Below, piece after piece: positions 8,638 through 18,150 of a stretch of DNA of 64,000 bases. The translations under genes and the position numbers were made by a program. The notes beneath the pieces are model-generated. The model worked only from the letters and a program-made list of their open reading frames with translations, had not been told where the DNA came from and ran no database searches. Position 1 is the stretch's first letter. Each line of letters opens with the position of its first letter. The stretch is from assembly GCA_013001295.1 (NCBI GenBank), contig JABDMW010000028.1:1-64000 (forward strand). The letters are read 5' to 3'. The stretch comes from Hyphomonadaceae bacterium. GTDB lineage: Bacteria > Pseudomonadota > Alphaproteobacteria > Caulobacterales > Maricaulaceae.

Positions 8638-9989
8638 TCCATGCGGTTCGCCCGAAGTTCTTCCGCTATCAAAAATGCAAGCTCAAGCGCTTGATCAGCG
8701 TTAAGCCGCGGATCGCAATGGGTATGGTAGCGCGAAGATAGATCCTCTTCCCGTACGGCCTTCGCACCGCCCAGACACTCCGTGACATTCTGACCTGTCA
8801 TCTCAAAATGCACTCCACCGGGCCAGGAGTCTTCGGCGTGCAAGACCCGCATGAAGTTTTTGACTTCAGCCAGAATGCGGTCAAACGGTCGAGTTTTATA
8901 CCCGGAATCCGTCTTAAGCGTGTTGCCATGCATTGGATCACATGACCAAACGACGTGACGGCCTTCCTTTTTAACCGCACGGGCCAAAGTTGGCAATTCA
9001 GCCGCGACACGCTCATGTCCATAGCGGGCAATCAAGGTCAGACGGCCTGGCTCATTAGCCGGATTTAAAACGTCGATTAGGCGAAGGAGATCATCTGGTT
9101 CCATTTCCGGTCCGCACTTCATTGCAATCGGGTTTTCTATGCCCTTGAAGAATTCAACATGAGCTCCGTCGAGTTGTCTCGTCCGATTGCCGATCCAGAG
9201 CATATGAGCCGATGTATCATACCAGCGCCCGGTTGTGCTATCGATTCGGGTCATCGCCTGCTCATAGCCCAACAGCAAGCCTTCATGGCTCGTATAATAC
9301 TCCGTGGCGGCCATTTGAGGTGTGGAGTCAGGTGTGACACCACAGGCTTCCATGAAGTCCATAGCGTCGGTGATTTTATCGCATAGTTCCTGATACTTTT
9401 TCGTCTGTTCGCTGTCGCCAACGAAGCCCAGCGTCCATTTATGGATATTGCGCAAATTCGCATACCCGCCGGTTGAGAAGGCCCGTATCAAGTTCAAAGT
9501 CGATGCGGATTGACCATACGCCTTTAAAAGACGTTCTGGATCAGGCGTCCGTGACTCAGGCGAGAATTCCATCGAATTGATGTTGTCACCACGATAGCTT
9601 GGTAAGGTTACGCCGTCGATCGTTTCGATCGGAGATGTGCGCGGTTTAGCGAATTGCCCGGCGATCCGTCCGACTTTAACAACCGGCTTGCCACCGCCAT
9701 AGGTCAGGACAACCGCCATCTGCATCATGACACGGAACATGTCGCGCAAATTATCCGGATGAAATTCCCGGAAGCTTTCGGCGCAATCGCCGCCCTGCAT
9801 CAGAAATGCCTTGCCCATGGCGACATCGGCCAAACGGGATTTAAGCCGCCGGGCTTCACCGGCAAACACCAAAGGTGGATACCCGCTTAAGGTCGTCTCA
9901 ACTGCCGCGACATGGTCGGTATCCGGGTAATCTTCCGGGATATGTTTGGCTGGTTTTGCGCGCCAGCTTGATGGGGTCCAATTCGTCAT
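8613..9989 (-). CDS. aroG: Class II 3-deoxy-7-phosphoheptulonate (DAHP) synthase
   Basis: The 458-residue enzyme condenses phosphoenolpyruvate and erythrose-4-phosphate in the first step of the shikimate pathway. Length and motifs fit the plant/mycobacterial type II family: [10 protein letters not shown] near residue 64-73, [10 protein letters not shown], and [15 protein letters not shown] with metal-binding His and Glu. The gene converges on hup and has no other aromatic-pathway genes nearby. It is probably the main DAHP synthase of the cell, as in many alphaproteobacteria. Confidence 0.95.
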   Translation of the reverse strand: MTNWTPSSWRAKPAKHIPEDYPDTDHVAAVETTLSGYPPLVFAGEARRLKSRLADVAMGKAFLMQGGDCAESFREFHPDNLRDMFRVMMQMAVVLTYGGGKPVVKVGRIAGQFAKPRTSPIETIDGVTLPSYRGDNINSMEFSPESRTPDPERLLKAYGQSASTLNLIRAFSTGGYANLRNIHKWTLGFVGDSEQTKKYQELCDKITDAMDFMEACGVTPDSTPQMAATEYYTSHEGLLLGYEQAMTRIDSTTGRWYDTSAHMLWIGNRTRQLDGAHVEFFKGIENPIAMKCGPEMEPDDLLRLIDVLNPANEPGRLTLIARYGHERVAAELPTLARAVKKEGRHVVWSCDPMHGNTLKTDSGYKTRPFDRILAEVKNFMRVLHAEDSWPGGVHFEMTGQNVTECLGGAKAVREEDLSSRYHTHCDPRLNADQALELAFLIAEELRANRMEKPAALAG

Positions 9990-10137
9990 ACTCTTAATCC
10001 AACTTCTTTTTGGGGATATTTAGCCTGTCAATCTGACAAGATTAGCATAAAAACGCGCTATGAGCGAGAATTGCAAGGCAAAAAACAATAAATTGCTCCA
10101 ACATTGATGTGAATTGGAAAAAGTCAGGGGGGTTCAA

Positions 10138-10764
10138 ATGTTTTCAAGCCAATACATTCTAGCAATTGCGGTGATCGGGGCGATCCTGTTCCTGGCAGTT
10201 CAAGGCAAAAAGTTCTTCAGTTTGCGACCATTAATCAAAATGATCATGGGCGTGGCCCTAGCCATTTATTGCTTTTCCGCGGGCAACACCCTCCTATCGA
10301 TCATGGGCGCCGGATTCATTGCCTCTTCGCTTGGCGATTTCTTTCTGGATTTGCCGGAGGACAATTATTTTATACCGGGCCTGGTTTCATTTTTCGGTGC
10401 CCATGTCGCCTTTTTGATTGTATTGTGGTCATTCGCCAGTTGGTCATTGCCCATATGCGCGACAATCGCGCTGATCACGATCGGCTTCTTTTTCTGGCTC
10501 AAGCCCGCATTGGACAAAGAATTGGTCGCCCCGGTTGCCGCCTACTCCGTCATTATCGGGCTGATGTGCGCAGCAGCATTAACGACCAATTTATCTTCGC
10601 TACTCGTCCCGCTGGGCGCGCTCTCATTTCTGGCATCCGATATCGTGCTGGCGATCGAGAAATTCAAAACCAAATTTCCGATGGATAAAACCACCAACTG
10701 GATACTTTATGCGAGTGGGCAAATTGCACTGGCCATCGGCGTTGTATCTAGCCTGTCGCTATAA
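10138..10764 (+). CDS. YhhN/TMEM86-family integral membrane protein (lysoplasmalogenase-like)
   Basis: The ATG at 10138 is preferred over an upstream TTG because AGGGGGG (about 10127-10132) precedes it. The 208-residue product has about seven or eight hydrophobic helices and the YhhN pattern SSLGDFFLDLP followed by GAHVAFLI; the aspartates in this region are the presumed active site. Animal TMEM86B cleaves the vinyl-ether bond of lysoplasmalogens; the bacterial substrate is less certain. The end overlaps the end of the opposing glutathione reductase gene by six bases. Confidence 0.85.
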   Translation: MFSSQYILAIAVIGAILFLAVQGKKFFSLRPLIKMIMGVALAIYCFSAGNTLLSIMGAGFIASSLGDFFLDLPEDNYFIPGLVSFFGAHVAFLIVLWSFASWSLPICATIALITIGFFFWLKPALDKELVAPVAAYSVIIGLMCAAALTTNLSSLLVPLGALSFLASDIVLAIEKFKTKFPMDKTTNWILYASGQIALAIGVVSSLSL

Positions 10765-12102
10765 AGTCACCAATTCCTCAGCCAGAGTTGGATGCACAGC
10801 ACATGTCGCATCAAATTGCGCTTTTGTGAGCCCGGCTTTCACCGCGATACCCACCGCTTGAATGATCTCGGCGGCGTAATCGCCGACGATATGCACCCCG
10901 ATCACTTTCTCTTTTTTGCCGGTTGTGATCAGCTTCATAAAGCAGCGATGTTCCGATCCCGACAACAGGTTTTTCATGGGCCTGAAACTGGTTTTATACA
11001 CCTTCACATCTTTATGTTTTTCACGGGCCTGCGCCTCGCTGAGTCCCACCACGCCTGCCGGCGGCATGGTAAATACACCACTGGCGATGTCGCCATGATC
11101 ATAGGCTACGGGATTGTTTTTATAAACAGTTTCGATGAAGGCTGCACCTTCGCGAATAGCGACCGGTGTTAGATTAACCCGGTCAGTGACGTCACCGACG
11201 GCATAGATATGTTTAACGCTGGATTGCGAATATGCATCGACGATGACCGCACCTTTTTCGTTGAGTTTAACGCCAGCGTTTTCAAGCCCGAGACCATGCG
11301 TATTTGGCACCCTGCCCGTTGCCATCATGATTAAATCCGTGCCGATCTGGATGCCGTCTTCGAACGTAACCTTCAAGCCATTGCCGATTTTTTTGACCGA
11401 TATTGGTGATTGACCAAATTTGACATTAATGCCGTTGAGGCGCTGACCGGCCGTTACCGCGTCGCGGACTTCTTCGTCAAACCCGCGCAAGAGATTGTCG
11501 CCGCGATAGACTTGGGTGGTCTTGCAACCGAGGCCCGCAAAGATGCCGGCAAATTCACACGCGATATAGCCGCCGCCAATCACCATCACCCGTTCCGGCA
11601 AAGCTTCGAGCGTGAAGGCTTCATTCGATGAAATAGCATGATCCATGCCTTGAATGGGTGGCATAAATGGTGTTCCGCCGGTCGCAATCAAAATGTGCCT
11701 GGCGGTTACTTCCCGATTTGAATCTTGCAATTTGATCGTGTGCGGACCGGTCAATTCAGCCCGTTCCAGGATCAAATCAGCGCCATTCTTGTCCAATATA
11801 TTGGAGTAAATGTTGGAAAGTCGACTGACCTCGGTCTGGATTTCATCGCGCAAGACAGCCCAATCAAACCGGACATTATCAGCTGACCAGCCATACCCTT
11901 TGGCTTCTTTGAGGGCTTTTCCAAACTCCGCGCCAAACACCAGGTATTTTTTGGGAACACAGCCCCGAATAACACAGGTTCCACCGGGGCGGTATTCTTC
12001 CGCGACCGCGACTTTCTTCCCGAGGCTGGCGGCCAAACGTCCTGCCCGTACACCGCCGGATCCGGCCCCAATTACGAATAGGTCGTAATCATATTTACTC
12101 AC
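10759..12102 (-). CDS. gor: Glutathione-disulfide reductase
   Basis: This cytosolic FAD enzyme reduces oxidised glutathione with NADPH. The N-terminal FAD loop is GAGSGGVRAG, the redox-active pair is in GGTCVIRGC (about residues 43 and 48), the NADPH domain has GGGYIACEFAG, and the C-terminal HPTLAEE supplies the catalytic His-Glu. I start at GTG 12102, which overlaps the rpiA stop by eight bases; a TTG two codons earlier is the alternative. It is the last gene of a glmU-rpiA-gor run on the minus strand. Confidence 0.94.
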   Translation of the reverse strand: MSKYDYDLFVIGAGSGGVRAGRLAASLGKKVAVAEEYRPGGTCVIRGCVPKKYLVFGAEFGKALKEAKGYGWSADNVRFDWAVLRDEIQTEVSRLSNIYSNILDKNGADLILERAELTGPHTIKLQDSNREVTARHILIATGGTPFMPPIQGMDHAISSNEAFTLEALPERVMVIGGGYIACEFAGIFAGLGCKTTQVYRGDNLLRGFDEEVRDAVTAGQRLNGINVKFGQSPISVKKIGNGLKVTFEDGIQIGTDLIMMATGRVPNTHGLGLENAGVKLNEKGAVIVDAYSQSSVKHIYAVGDVTDRVNLTPVAIREGAAFIETVYKNNPVAYDHGDIASGVFTMPPAGVVGLSEAQAREKHKDVKVYKTSFRPMKNLLSGSEHRCFMKLITTGKKEKVIGVHIVGDYAAEIIQAVGIAVKAGLTKAQFDATCAVHPTLAEELVTL

Positions 12103-12799
12103 GCACAATCTCCATCACTTTGGCATGATCCTCTTCACCGATGATCAAGGTATCCGCCAAATCTATGAATAGTCCGTGTTCCATGACACCGGGGATTGAA
12201 GCAAGTAAACTCGCTGTGAGGCGTGGATCAGGGATGACTTTGCACGCACAATCAATGATGTAATTTCCCCCATCCGTCACCAAAGGGCCTTTACCCCGTT
12301 TTTCTAGACGGATAGTCGTTTCTATTTCGTCACACCCAGCCTGTTTAAGAGCGGTATAGATACGTTCAGCAGTGAGACCTACAGCGAAGGGGTCGACCTC
12401 AACAGGGAGCGGGAATGCGCCAAGGTTTTCCACCATTTTCGACGGATCAACAATGACGGCCATATGTTCTGATACATCTGCGATTATTTTTTCGCGCAAG
12501 AGACAAGCCCCGCCGCCTTTTATCAGTTGAAAATCCTTATCGACTTCATCAGCACCGTCCACCGTCAAGTGTATCGCTTCGACTTTATCTGGATTGATGA
12601 GAGGTACACCAAATTCAATGGCACAAGCCTCTGACGCCTTTGACGTGGGTATTCCTTGAACATCAAGTCCGCCACGAACCTTATCTCCGAGCAATTCGAT
12701 AAAGATCTCAGCCGTTGAGCCGGAGCCAAGGCCTAATGTCATGCCGTGCTCGACCATGTCTAGGGCCGCAAGGGCGGCATTTTCTTTTGCTTTACTCAT
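12095..12799 (-). CDS. rpiA: Ribose-5-phosphate isomerase A
   Basis: The 234-residue enzyme interconverts ribose-5-phosphate and ribulose-5-phosphate in the pentose phosphate pathway. Family motifs are LGLGSGSTAEIF (phosphate-binding), the DGADEVD active-site stretch around residue 86-92, and LIKGGGACLLREKI. It lies 16 bases after glmU and overlaps the start of gor, so the three are likely one transcript; linkage of rpiA to gor is common in alphaproteobacteria. Confidence 0.96.
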   Translation of the reverse strand: MSKAKENAALAALDMVEHGMTLGLGSGSTAEIFIELLGDKVRGGLDVQGIPTSKASEACAIEFGVPLINPDKVEAIHLTVDGADEVDKDFQLIKGGGACLLREKIIADVSEHMAVIVDPSKMVENLGAFPLPVEVDPFAVGLTAERIYTALKQAGCDEIETTIRLEKRGKGPLVTDGGNYIIDCACKVIPDPRLTASLLASIPGVMEHGLFIDLADTLIIGEEDHAKVMEIVRE

Positions 12800-12815
12800 A
12801 GCTATTCACGCTTTT

Positions 12816-14162
12816 CTATTTGGATTTTCTTTTCTTCATGGCGTCACGGAACCGCTTCGCCCAACCTTCTTTGTTTTCCTGACGCGCGCGCCCGACGGCC
12901 AAGGCGTCGTTGGGAACATCCTTCGTGATCACACCACCCGTTGCCAAATAGGCGCCTGACCCGATCGTAACAGGAGCAACAAGGGAGGAGTGTGTCCCGA
13001 CGAACACACCATCGCCGATGGTCGTTTTGCTTTTATGGAACCCGTCATAGTTACAAGTGATTGTCCCGGCGCCAATGTTCGAACCTTCGCCGATTTCCGC
13101 ATCACCAATATAAGATAAGTGATTGATTTTACTTCCTTTACCTACGATTGCCTTTTTGACTTCGACAAAGTTCCCTGCCTTGGAATTTTCGCCCATTTGA
13201 GCGCCGGGGCGCAGTCGAGCAAATGGTCCAATTTGGGAACCTGAAGACACGCGCGCGCCTTCCAAATGGCAAAACGGATGGATTACCGCGCCACCGGCAA
13301 TCGTGACACCGGGCCCGAATACCACATTTGCGCCGATGTCGGCATCGGCCTCGATTTGCGTATCGTGTGAAAAATACGTGCTGTCCGGATCGCGGAGGAT
13401 CACGCCATCTGCCAGCATTTCACGTCGCTTATTCGATTGAAAAATCTTTTCTGCTTTTGCCAAATCGACTTTCGAATCCACACCTAGAACTTCATCTTCC
13501 CCTGCCAGAATTGCTGAGGCGGATTTGCCCTCTCCGCGCATGATACCGACAATGTCTGTGAGATAGTATTCGCCCTTGGCATTATCATTCGTGACTTGAT
13601 CCAGAGCCGCAAATATATCTTTGCAGGAGGCTGCCATCACACCACTATTGCAGAGATTGACCGCGAGTTCTTCAGCGTTCGCTTCCTTTGCCTCGACAAT
13701 TTTCGTCAATTCACCATTTTCAACAATCAGTCGCCCATAAGCATGTTCGACACTTGGCTCAAAGCCGACCACAACGATGTCGCTGCGTTTGTCCCGTGCA
13801 TCGAAGACGTCGGCTAATGTTTCGACTCTCATAAATGGGGTGTCGGCGTAAAGTACAACAAGGTCTCCCTCAAAACCCTCTAACTGCTCTTTTGCTGCCA
13901 GAACCGCATGGCCTGTGCCCAATTGCGGATCCTGAACGGCTATTTCTAAACCGAGATCTTCGGCCGCCGTCCGTACATCCGATGGTCCCCCATTGACAAC
14001 CGCAACAATCTTTTCAGCACCGGCAGATTTGGCCAGCTTTGTTACCCAAGCCAGCATCGACAAGCCACCGACTTCATGCAGGACTTTGGACCGGCTGGAT
14101 TTCATTCGAGTGCTTTTGCCAGCGGCGAGAATAACCGCGGCTCGTTTGTTCGATTTAGACAT
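12816..14162 (-). CDS. glmU: Bifunctional GlmU: N-acetylglucosamine-1-phosphate uridyltransferase / glucosamine-1-phosphate acetyltransferase
   Basis: The protein makes UDP-GlcNAc for peptidoglycan and lipopolysaccharide. The N-terminal half has the pyrophosphorylase loop LAAGKSTRMKS; the C-terminal half is a left-handed beta-helix with hexapeptide repeats (for example IGDAEIGEGSNIGAG) and the acetyltransferase region NHLSYIGD. I use ATG 14162, preceded by GGGAAG, giving 448 residues; a TTG eight codons upstream has no better support. It heads the glmU-rpiA-gor run and diverges from the phosphatase gene. Confidence 0.96.
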   Translation of the reverse strand: MSKSNKRAAVILAAGKSTRMKSSRSKVLHEVGGLSMLAWVTKLAKSAGAEKIVAVVNGGPSDVRTAAEDLGLEIAVQDPQLGTGHAVLAAKEQLEGFEGDLVVLYADTPFMRVETLADVFDARDKRSDIVVVGFEPSVEHAYGRLIVENGELTKIVEAKEANAEELAVNLCNSGVMAASCKDIFAALDQVTNDNAKGEYYLTDIVGIMRGEGKSASAILAGEDEVLGVDSKVDLAKAEKIFQSNKRREMLADGVILRDPDSTYFSHDTQIEADADIGANVVFGPGVTIAGGAVIHPFCHLEGARVSSGSQIGPFARLRPGAQMGENSKAGNFVEVKKAIVGKGSKINHLSYIGDAEIGEGSNIGAGTITCNYDGFHKSKTTIGDGVFVGTHSSLVAPVTIGSGAYLATGGVITKDVPNDALAVGRARQENKEGWAKRFRDAMKKRKSK

Positions 14163-14271
14163 TATCTTCCCTATTTGCGATTCCAACGCGATTCGCCACT
14201 GTCGTTATCGTGGGTTTTAGACCAAGATTGGGCAGGTTGCACGATTCGATTGCCGTAATTAGAAAGAAACT

Positions 14272-14946
14272 ATGTCAGAAAAATACACGAATGTGTCTAT
14301 CACATTTGATCTCGACGGCACCTTGGTCGATACCGCACCGGATCTCGTACGCGTGTTGAATGAAGTCATCGCGAAAGACGGGCTGGCGCCAATCCCAGTG
14401 GCAAAAGTCAAACACATGATTGGATACGGATCAATGGCATTAATCCGCAATGCCTATCAGTTCGCCCACCGCGATCTCGATCCTGACCACGCCAATGATC
14501 TTCAGGCATTATTTTTAAATCTATACGCGGATGATATTTGCCGATTGAGCAGGCCTTACCCCGGCGTTATTCAGGTGCTGTCTCATTTGAAACGGTCTGG
14601 ATCCAAATTATCCGTGTGCACAAATAAACCCGGCGTCATGGCGAGGCCGCTTCTGAAAGAACTGGATATTGACCGGTATTTTGACCGGATCGTTGGGTCG
14701 GGAGATATCCCGTATAATAAACCGTCAGCCAGACACATTTATGCCGCGGTGGGTCACCGCGGCAATAAACCAATTATTATGGTTGGAGACGGTGCTCCCG
14801 ATGCCCTGGCAGCCAAGGCTGCAAAGATACCGTCGATCCTTATGAATTACGGCTATAGCCCAAAATCAGTTTATTCACTCGGAGCAGAGAAAGTCCTGCG
14901 GTCTTTCCGCGATCTTCCGTCTGCTCTTAACGAGCTGCTTGATTAG
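14272..14946 (+). CDS. gph: HAD-family phosphoglycolate phosphatase-like hydrolase
   Basis: The 224-residue protein has the HAD nucleophile motif DLDGTLVDTAPDL (residues about 11-23), motif II CTNKPG, the lysine in NKPSARH and motif III/IV VGDGAPDALAA. This resembles Gph, which removes phosphate from 2-phosphoglycolate formed during DNA repair, and gph next to glmU is a frequent arrangement in alphaproteobacteria. Motif IV reads GDGAPD rather than the usual GDSxxD. The ribosome site is weak (AGAAAG). Confidence 0.85.
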   Translation: MSEKYTNVSITFDLDGTLVDTAPDLVRVLNEVIAKDGLAPIPVAKVKHMIGYGSMALIRNAYQFAHRDLDPDHANDLQALFLNLYADDICRLSRPYPGVIQVLSHLKRSGSKLSVCTNKPGVMARPLLKELDIDRYFDRIVGSGDIPYNKPSARHIYAAVGHRGNKPIIMVGDGAPDALAAKAAKIPSILMNYGYSPKSVYSLGAEKVLRSFRDLPSALNELLD

Positions 14947-14949
14947 GCT

Positions 14950-15150
14950 TTAGGCGAAATTCTCAGTCGACGCAGTCGGTACACCGTTCACCATATTAGA
15001 GCGAACATCTGTTCTTGCTGAACGCATAGAAGCCAAGAATCCACCTTGAACCAAATTGATATTCACCTTGCGGCCACGTTCGGCCCAATAGTCTTCAATT
15101 TGCTTTTTGATGCGTTCTGCGCCTTCACGTGTACAATAATCACCTGTCAT
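14950..15150 (-). CDS. Small conserved hypothetical protein (66 aa)
   Basis: The product begins MTGDYCTREGAERIKKQI and looks like a soluble alpha-helical domain followed by a polar tail. I recall similar short proteins with a CTREGA...YW..RG pattern in other alphaproteobacteria but know no function. A GAGG site precedes the ATG. It converges on the phosphatase gene with three bases between the stops and faces an AT-rich control region, which supports it as a real gene. Confidence 0.7.
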   Translation of the reverse strand: MTGDYCTREGAERIKKQIEDYWAERGRKVNINLVQGGFLASMRSARTDVRSNMVNGVPTASTENFA

Positions 15151-15476
15151 AAAAACCTCACTTAATGTCCCGCGCTTCGTCCCTTAAGTGCGGAGGGGAA
15201 AAACCCTCTGTTGATTTTGATATAACGAATATTTATAAGTTTTTCAAGATTAATATAGGTTTATTTTATAAATTTTTAGTAAGGTTCTAATTCGATTTTT
15301 TATTCATGCTACGTTCATAAACTGCCTTATTTGTACATTTTTGATAATTTATTGTCATTTTTGGCCAAATTTCGCGTCAAAAGCGTTTATAAACTGGACG
15401 ATTCAATTATAATTATCTATAGACTTTATATTCGTTTAACTTATATTCATGTAAAAGGTAAGCGTCGGGAGGTTAA
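15151..15476. other. AT-rich intergenic control region
   Basis: This 326-base gap is markedly richer in A and T than its surroundings, especially 15215-15460. It separates the divergent 66-aa gene and the HTH/S24 repressor gene, so it should hold both promoters and probably the repressor's own operators. I see no clear RNA gene or long inverted repeat. Confidence 0.6.
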
Positions 15477-16103
15477 ATGGAATCAATTGGAGAGCGTATT
15501 AAGAAGGCCCGTTTGCAGAACGGCCTTTCGCAGGTGGAACTGGCCGAAGCCGCCAGTGTCAGCCAACCGACGGTCGCCAATTGGGAAACCGGCTCACACG
15601 CACCAAGGCGCCCTGCTCTTTTAAAACTTGCGGAAATTTTAAATTCAACCCCGCAGTGGTTCTTGGCAGGCGGCACGCAAGCGAATGGCCATAACCTTGC
15701 CCACAAACAGTATCTCGGCACACCAATCCATCACATTCCGATTGTTGAATGGCCGAAATCCGGCGAGTCAGAAAAAACAAGTACAATCGATCTCAGCGAT
15801 GCCCATGATTATATCGCCTTGTCCCTTAAGATAAAAAAGCCATTTGCTTTGATAGCGAATGATCCGGCGATGTCTGCCCAATTCCCTATCGGCTCTGCAA
15901 TCGTATTTGACGCGGTTCCCGGCCCCTTAGAGGACGGCGCCTGCTATTTATTCGACCGGAATGGGGAAATTGAGCTCAGATGCTGGCAAAGCTCACCAGA
16001 TAGACTTGAGGTTATGTCGCCAACATCAGCAATCGCCGCCGAATTTACGGGAGAACGCCCGATACCGGTAGCGCGCGCGATTATGTCTTTGAAACGGCAC
16101 TAA
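15477..16103 (+). CDS. XRE-family repressor with degenerate S24 (LexA/CI-like) C-terminal domain
   Basis: The N-terminal 60 residues are a Cro/CI helix-turn-helix (RIKKARLQNGLSQVELAEAA...SQPTVANWE). The C-terminal half aligns by eye with the S24 domain of LexA/CI repressors, with FPIGSAIVFD matching the usual PxGS region. However the position of the catalytic serine in the GDSM motif is alanine here (NDPAM, Ala131), and the catalytic lysine region reads IELRCW. Autocleavage therefore looks impossible. It is probably a DNA-binding regulator whose S24 fold serves dimerisation. It is followed four bases later by the end of the opposing sphingolipid operon. Confidence 0.82.
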   Translation: MESIGERIKKARLQNGLSQVELAEAASVSQPTVANWETGSHAPRRPALLKLAEILNSTPQWFLAGGTQANGHNLAHKQYLGTPIHHIPIVEWPKSGESEKTSTIDLSDAHDYIALSLKIKKPFALIANDPAMSAQFPIGSAIVFDAVPGPLEDGACYLFDRNGEIELRCWQSSPDRLEVMSPTSAIAAEFTGERPIPVARAIMSLKRH

Positions 16104-16107
16104 CGTA

Positions 16108-16935
16108 TTAGTCGCTCATCGCTTCCATATTGGCTTCGGCGCGTTGAACCGCTGCTTCAAAGCGTTCTTCGGCGGAGGCGATGTTTTTCTTGGGGTCTTG
16201 ATAATAGGCGGTCATTTTCATCAAACGAAGGAAAGCCCTATTGAGGAAACGACCTCCGAATTTCATGGGCCGATCAAAATCAAACAAGAGAATGACCCGT
16301 TCTTCATCGGTATCATTCCACACTTCGTGTTCAAACGTGTCGTCAAACGTGAATATCTCGCCCTCACGCCACGGCGTGATCACATCATCGACGCGGATGC
16401 GGCACTTCTCATAGTCTTTAGGGATGATCAGCCCCAAATGTGTGCGCAGAATGCCTTTGGTCACACCTGTGTGGGCAGGAATGTGGTATCCGGGGGATAA
16501 AATAGACAGCATCGCTATCTGTAAATTCGGAACTTTTTCGAGCAGACTGGAGGTCTTGGGCATAATCGCGGCGTTTTTCTCGACCTTTTCCCCAAATCCG
16601 AACAGAACAAATGTTTTCCAGTTTCGGCCTTTGGCCAATCGATATTGGTCTGGAGAAATATCCTGAAAACCCGGGATTTCCTCTTTGAATTTCATGACGT
16701 CACAGGCTTCGGATTCGATCACTTCCCAATTGTCGACGAATTCCTGCAAAAAAGGAAAATGATCAACAGACACATGGGGCGTGTTTGGAACCAATGACTG
16801 CTTCGCCTGAAATTTCGCAATACCGCGCACCAGTTTTTTGCCGGTCTTTTTGATGAAGCGTCGACGAAACCCGGATATTTCCTTGGGCCGTTCCGGCTTC
16901 ACTGTCTCATCAGAATTTATTTTAGCATTTGCCAT
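16108..16935 (-). CDS. Aspartyl/asparaginyl beta-hydroxylase-family (LpxO-like) dioxygenase
   Basis: The 275-residue protein has the double-stranded beta-helix of Fe(II)/2-oxoglutarate oxygenases: HIPAHTG, HLGLIIP, then REGEIFTFDDTFEHEVWN and an RVILLFDF strand. This is the Asp/Asn hydroxylase family, which includes LpxO, the enzyme that 2-hydroxylates a lipid A acyl chain. The basic N-terminal stretch (GFRRRFIKKTGKKLVRG) could bind membrane lipid. It is the last gene of the ceramide synthase operon, sharing TAATG with the CFA-type gene. I infer that it hydroxylates an acyl chain of the sphingolipid; a lipid A role is the alternative. Confidence 0.85.
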   Translation of the reverse strand: MANAKINSDETVKPERPKEISGFRRRFIKKTGKKLVRGIAKFQAKQSLVPNTPHVSVDHFPFLQEFVDNWEVIESEACDVMKFKEEIPGFQDISPDQYRLAKGRNWKTFVLFGFGEKVEKNAAIMPKTSSLLEKVPNLQIAMLSILSPGYHIPAHTGVTKGILRTHLGLIIPKDYEKCRIRVDDVITPWREGEIFTFDDTFEHEVWNDTDEERVILLFDFDRPMKFGGRFLNRAFLRLMKMTAYYQDPKKNIASAEERFEAAVQRAEANMEAMSD

Positions 16936-18149
16936 TATGATCTCAATGCGTTTTCAGCTTCAAACATATAATCGCGGGTAATCGGGACGCCGTCGACCTT
17001 TTTTACCATCTGTATCTGGAAATTCATGTTCTTGCTGTACAGGAACGAAAACTCACTAACGATCAGATAGAATTCCCACATACGGCAAAACCGCTCATCC
17101 ATCATAGAGGCCACTTTGTCGCGGTTTTTCTGAAAGCGCTTATCCCACTCCAGAATTGTTTTCCCGTAATGCAAACGCAGGATTTCCATATCACTGATCC
17201 AAAACCCGGACTTTTCAATTTCCGCGACGGTTTCAGAGACCGCGGGCGAGTACCCGCCCGGGAAAATATATTTGCGGATCCATGCGGCCGTTGATCCAGG
17301 CCCCCCGCGTCGTCCAATGGAATGCAAGAGAAAACATCCGTCATCAGACAAAAGTTCGTACGATTTTTGGAAAAACTCGGGAAAATGCCCGACGCCCACA
17401 TGTTCGAACATGCCCACGGACACGATCCGGTCAAACGGACCTTTGAGTTCCCGGTAATCCTGAAGTCGAATGTCGACTTCGTCTTCAAGACCTTTTTCTA
17501 TAATACGTTCCTGAGCAAGCGCGTGTTGTTGTGTAGATAACGTCACTCCGGTAACATGAACATCACAATGTTCGGCCAAATATAATGCCATGCCGCCCCA
17601 CCCGCACCCAATATCCAAAACTCGTAGCCCCGGTTTCAAATTGAGCTTAGCGGCGATATGGCGTTTCTTGGCCAGTTGCGCATCTTCAAGGGTCATGTCA
17701 TCGTTTTCGAAATAGGCGCAGGAATACTGCATATCGTCATCCAAAAACAGCTTATAGAACTTGTTTGAGAGATCGTAATGGTGCTCCACATTTTTTCTGG
17801 ACGCGGATTTTAAATTACGTTGGTGAAATCTTTTGATGCGCTTGTAAAAAGCGCGCAATCTCTTCTGATGCCCCTGACCGCGCAGGTATTGCGCGTTCAT
17901 CGCAAATACGGTCAGGAAATCCCGTATCGTGCCATCCTCAACCGTTAGCGTGCCGTTCATGTAGGCTTCACCGGCTTTAAGCTCGGGGTTGAGAAACAGG
18001 CTTCTGTGCAGCTTCTTATCGTGCAGTTTGATCGTCGCTGACGGGCCGTCACCGCCCGGGCCGAAAACATGAGACAGATCATTTGCGTCAATAATCGTCA
18101 ACTCACCGACTTTCACAAACCGGTGCATCATTTTACTTAGCAGGCGCAT
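16935..18149 (-). CDS. cfa: Cyclopropane-fatty-acyl-phospholipid synthase-family methyltransferase
   Basis: The 404-residue protein has an N-terminal lipid-binding domain, a HHYDLSNKFYKLFLD motif and the S-adenosylmethionine loop VLDIGCGWGG, then VTGVTLSTQQ and EHVGVGHFPEFF, all typical of the CFA/mycolic methyltransferase family. The known reaction adds a methylene group across a cis double bond of a membrane acyl chain. It sits between the HAD gene (one base away) and the hydroxylase gene (1-base overlap) in the bCerS operon, so the acceptor may be an unsaturated sphingoid base or N-acyl chain rather than bulk phospholipid. Confidence 0.92.
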   Translation of the reverse strand: MRLLSKMMHRFVKVGELTIIDANDLSHVFGPGGDGPSATIKLHDKKLHRSLFLNPELKAGEAYMNGTLTVEDGTIRDFLTVFAMNAQYLRGQGHQKRLRAFYKRIKRFHQRNLKSASRKNVEHHYDLSNKFYKLFLDDDMQYSCAYFENDDMTLEDAQLAKKRHIAAKLNLKPGLRVLDIGCGWGGMALYLAEHCDVHVTGVTLSTQQHALAQERIIEKGLEDEVDIRLQDYRELKGPFDRIVSVGMFEHVGVGHFPEFFQKSYELLSDDGCFLLHSIGRRGGPGSTAAWIRKYIFPGGYSPAVSETVAEIEKSGFWISDMEILRLHYGKTILEWDKRFQKNRDKVASMMDERFCRMWEFYLIVSEFSFLYSKNMNFQIQMVKKVDGVPITRDYMFEAENALRS

Positions 18150-18150
18150 A

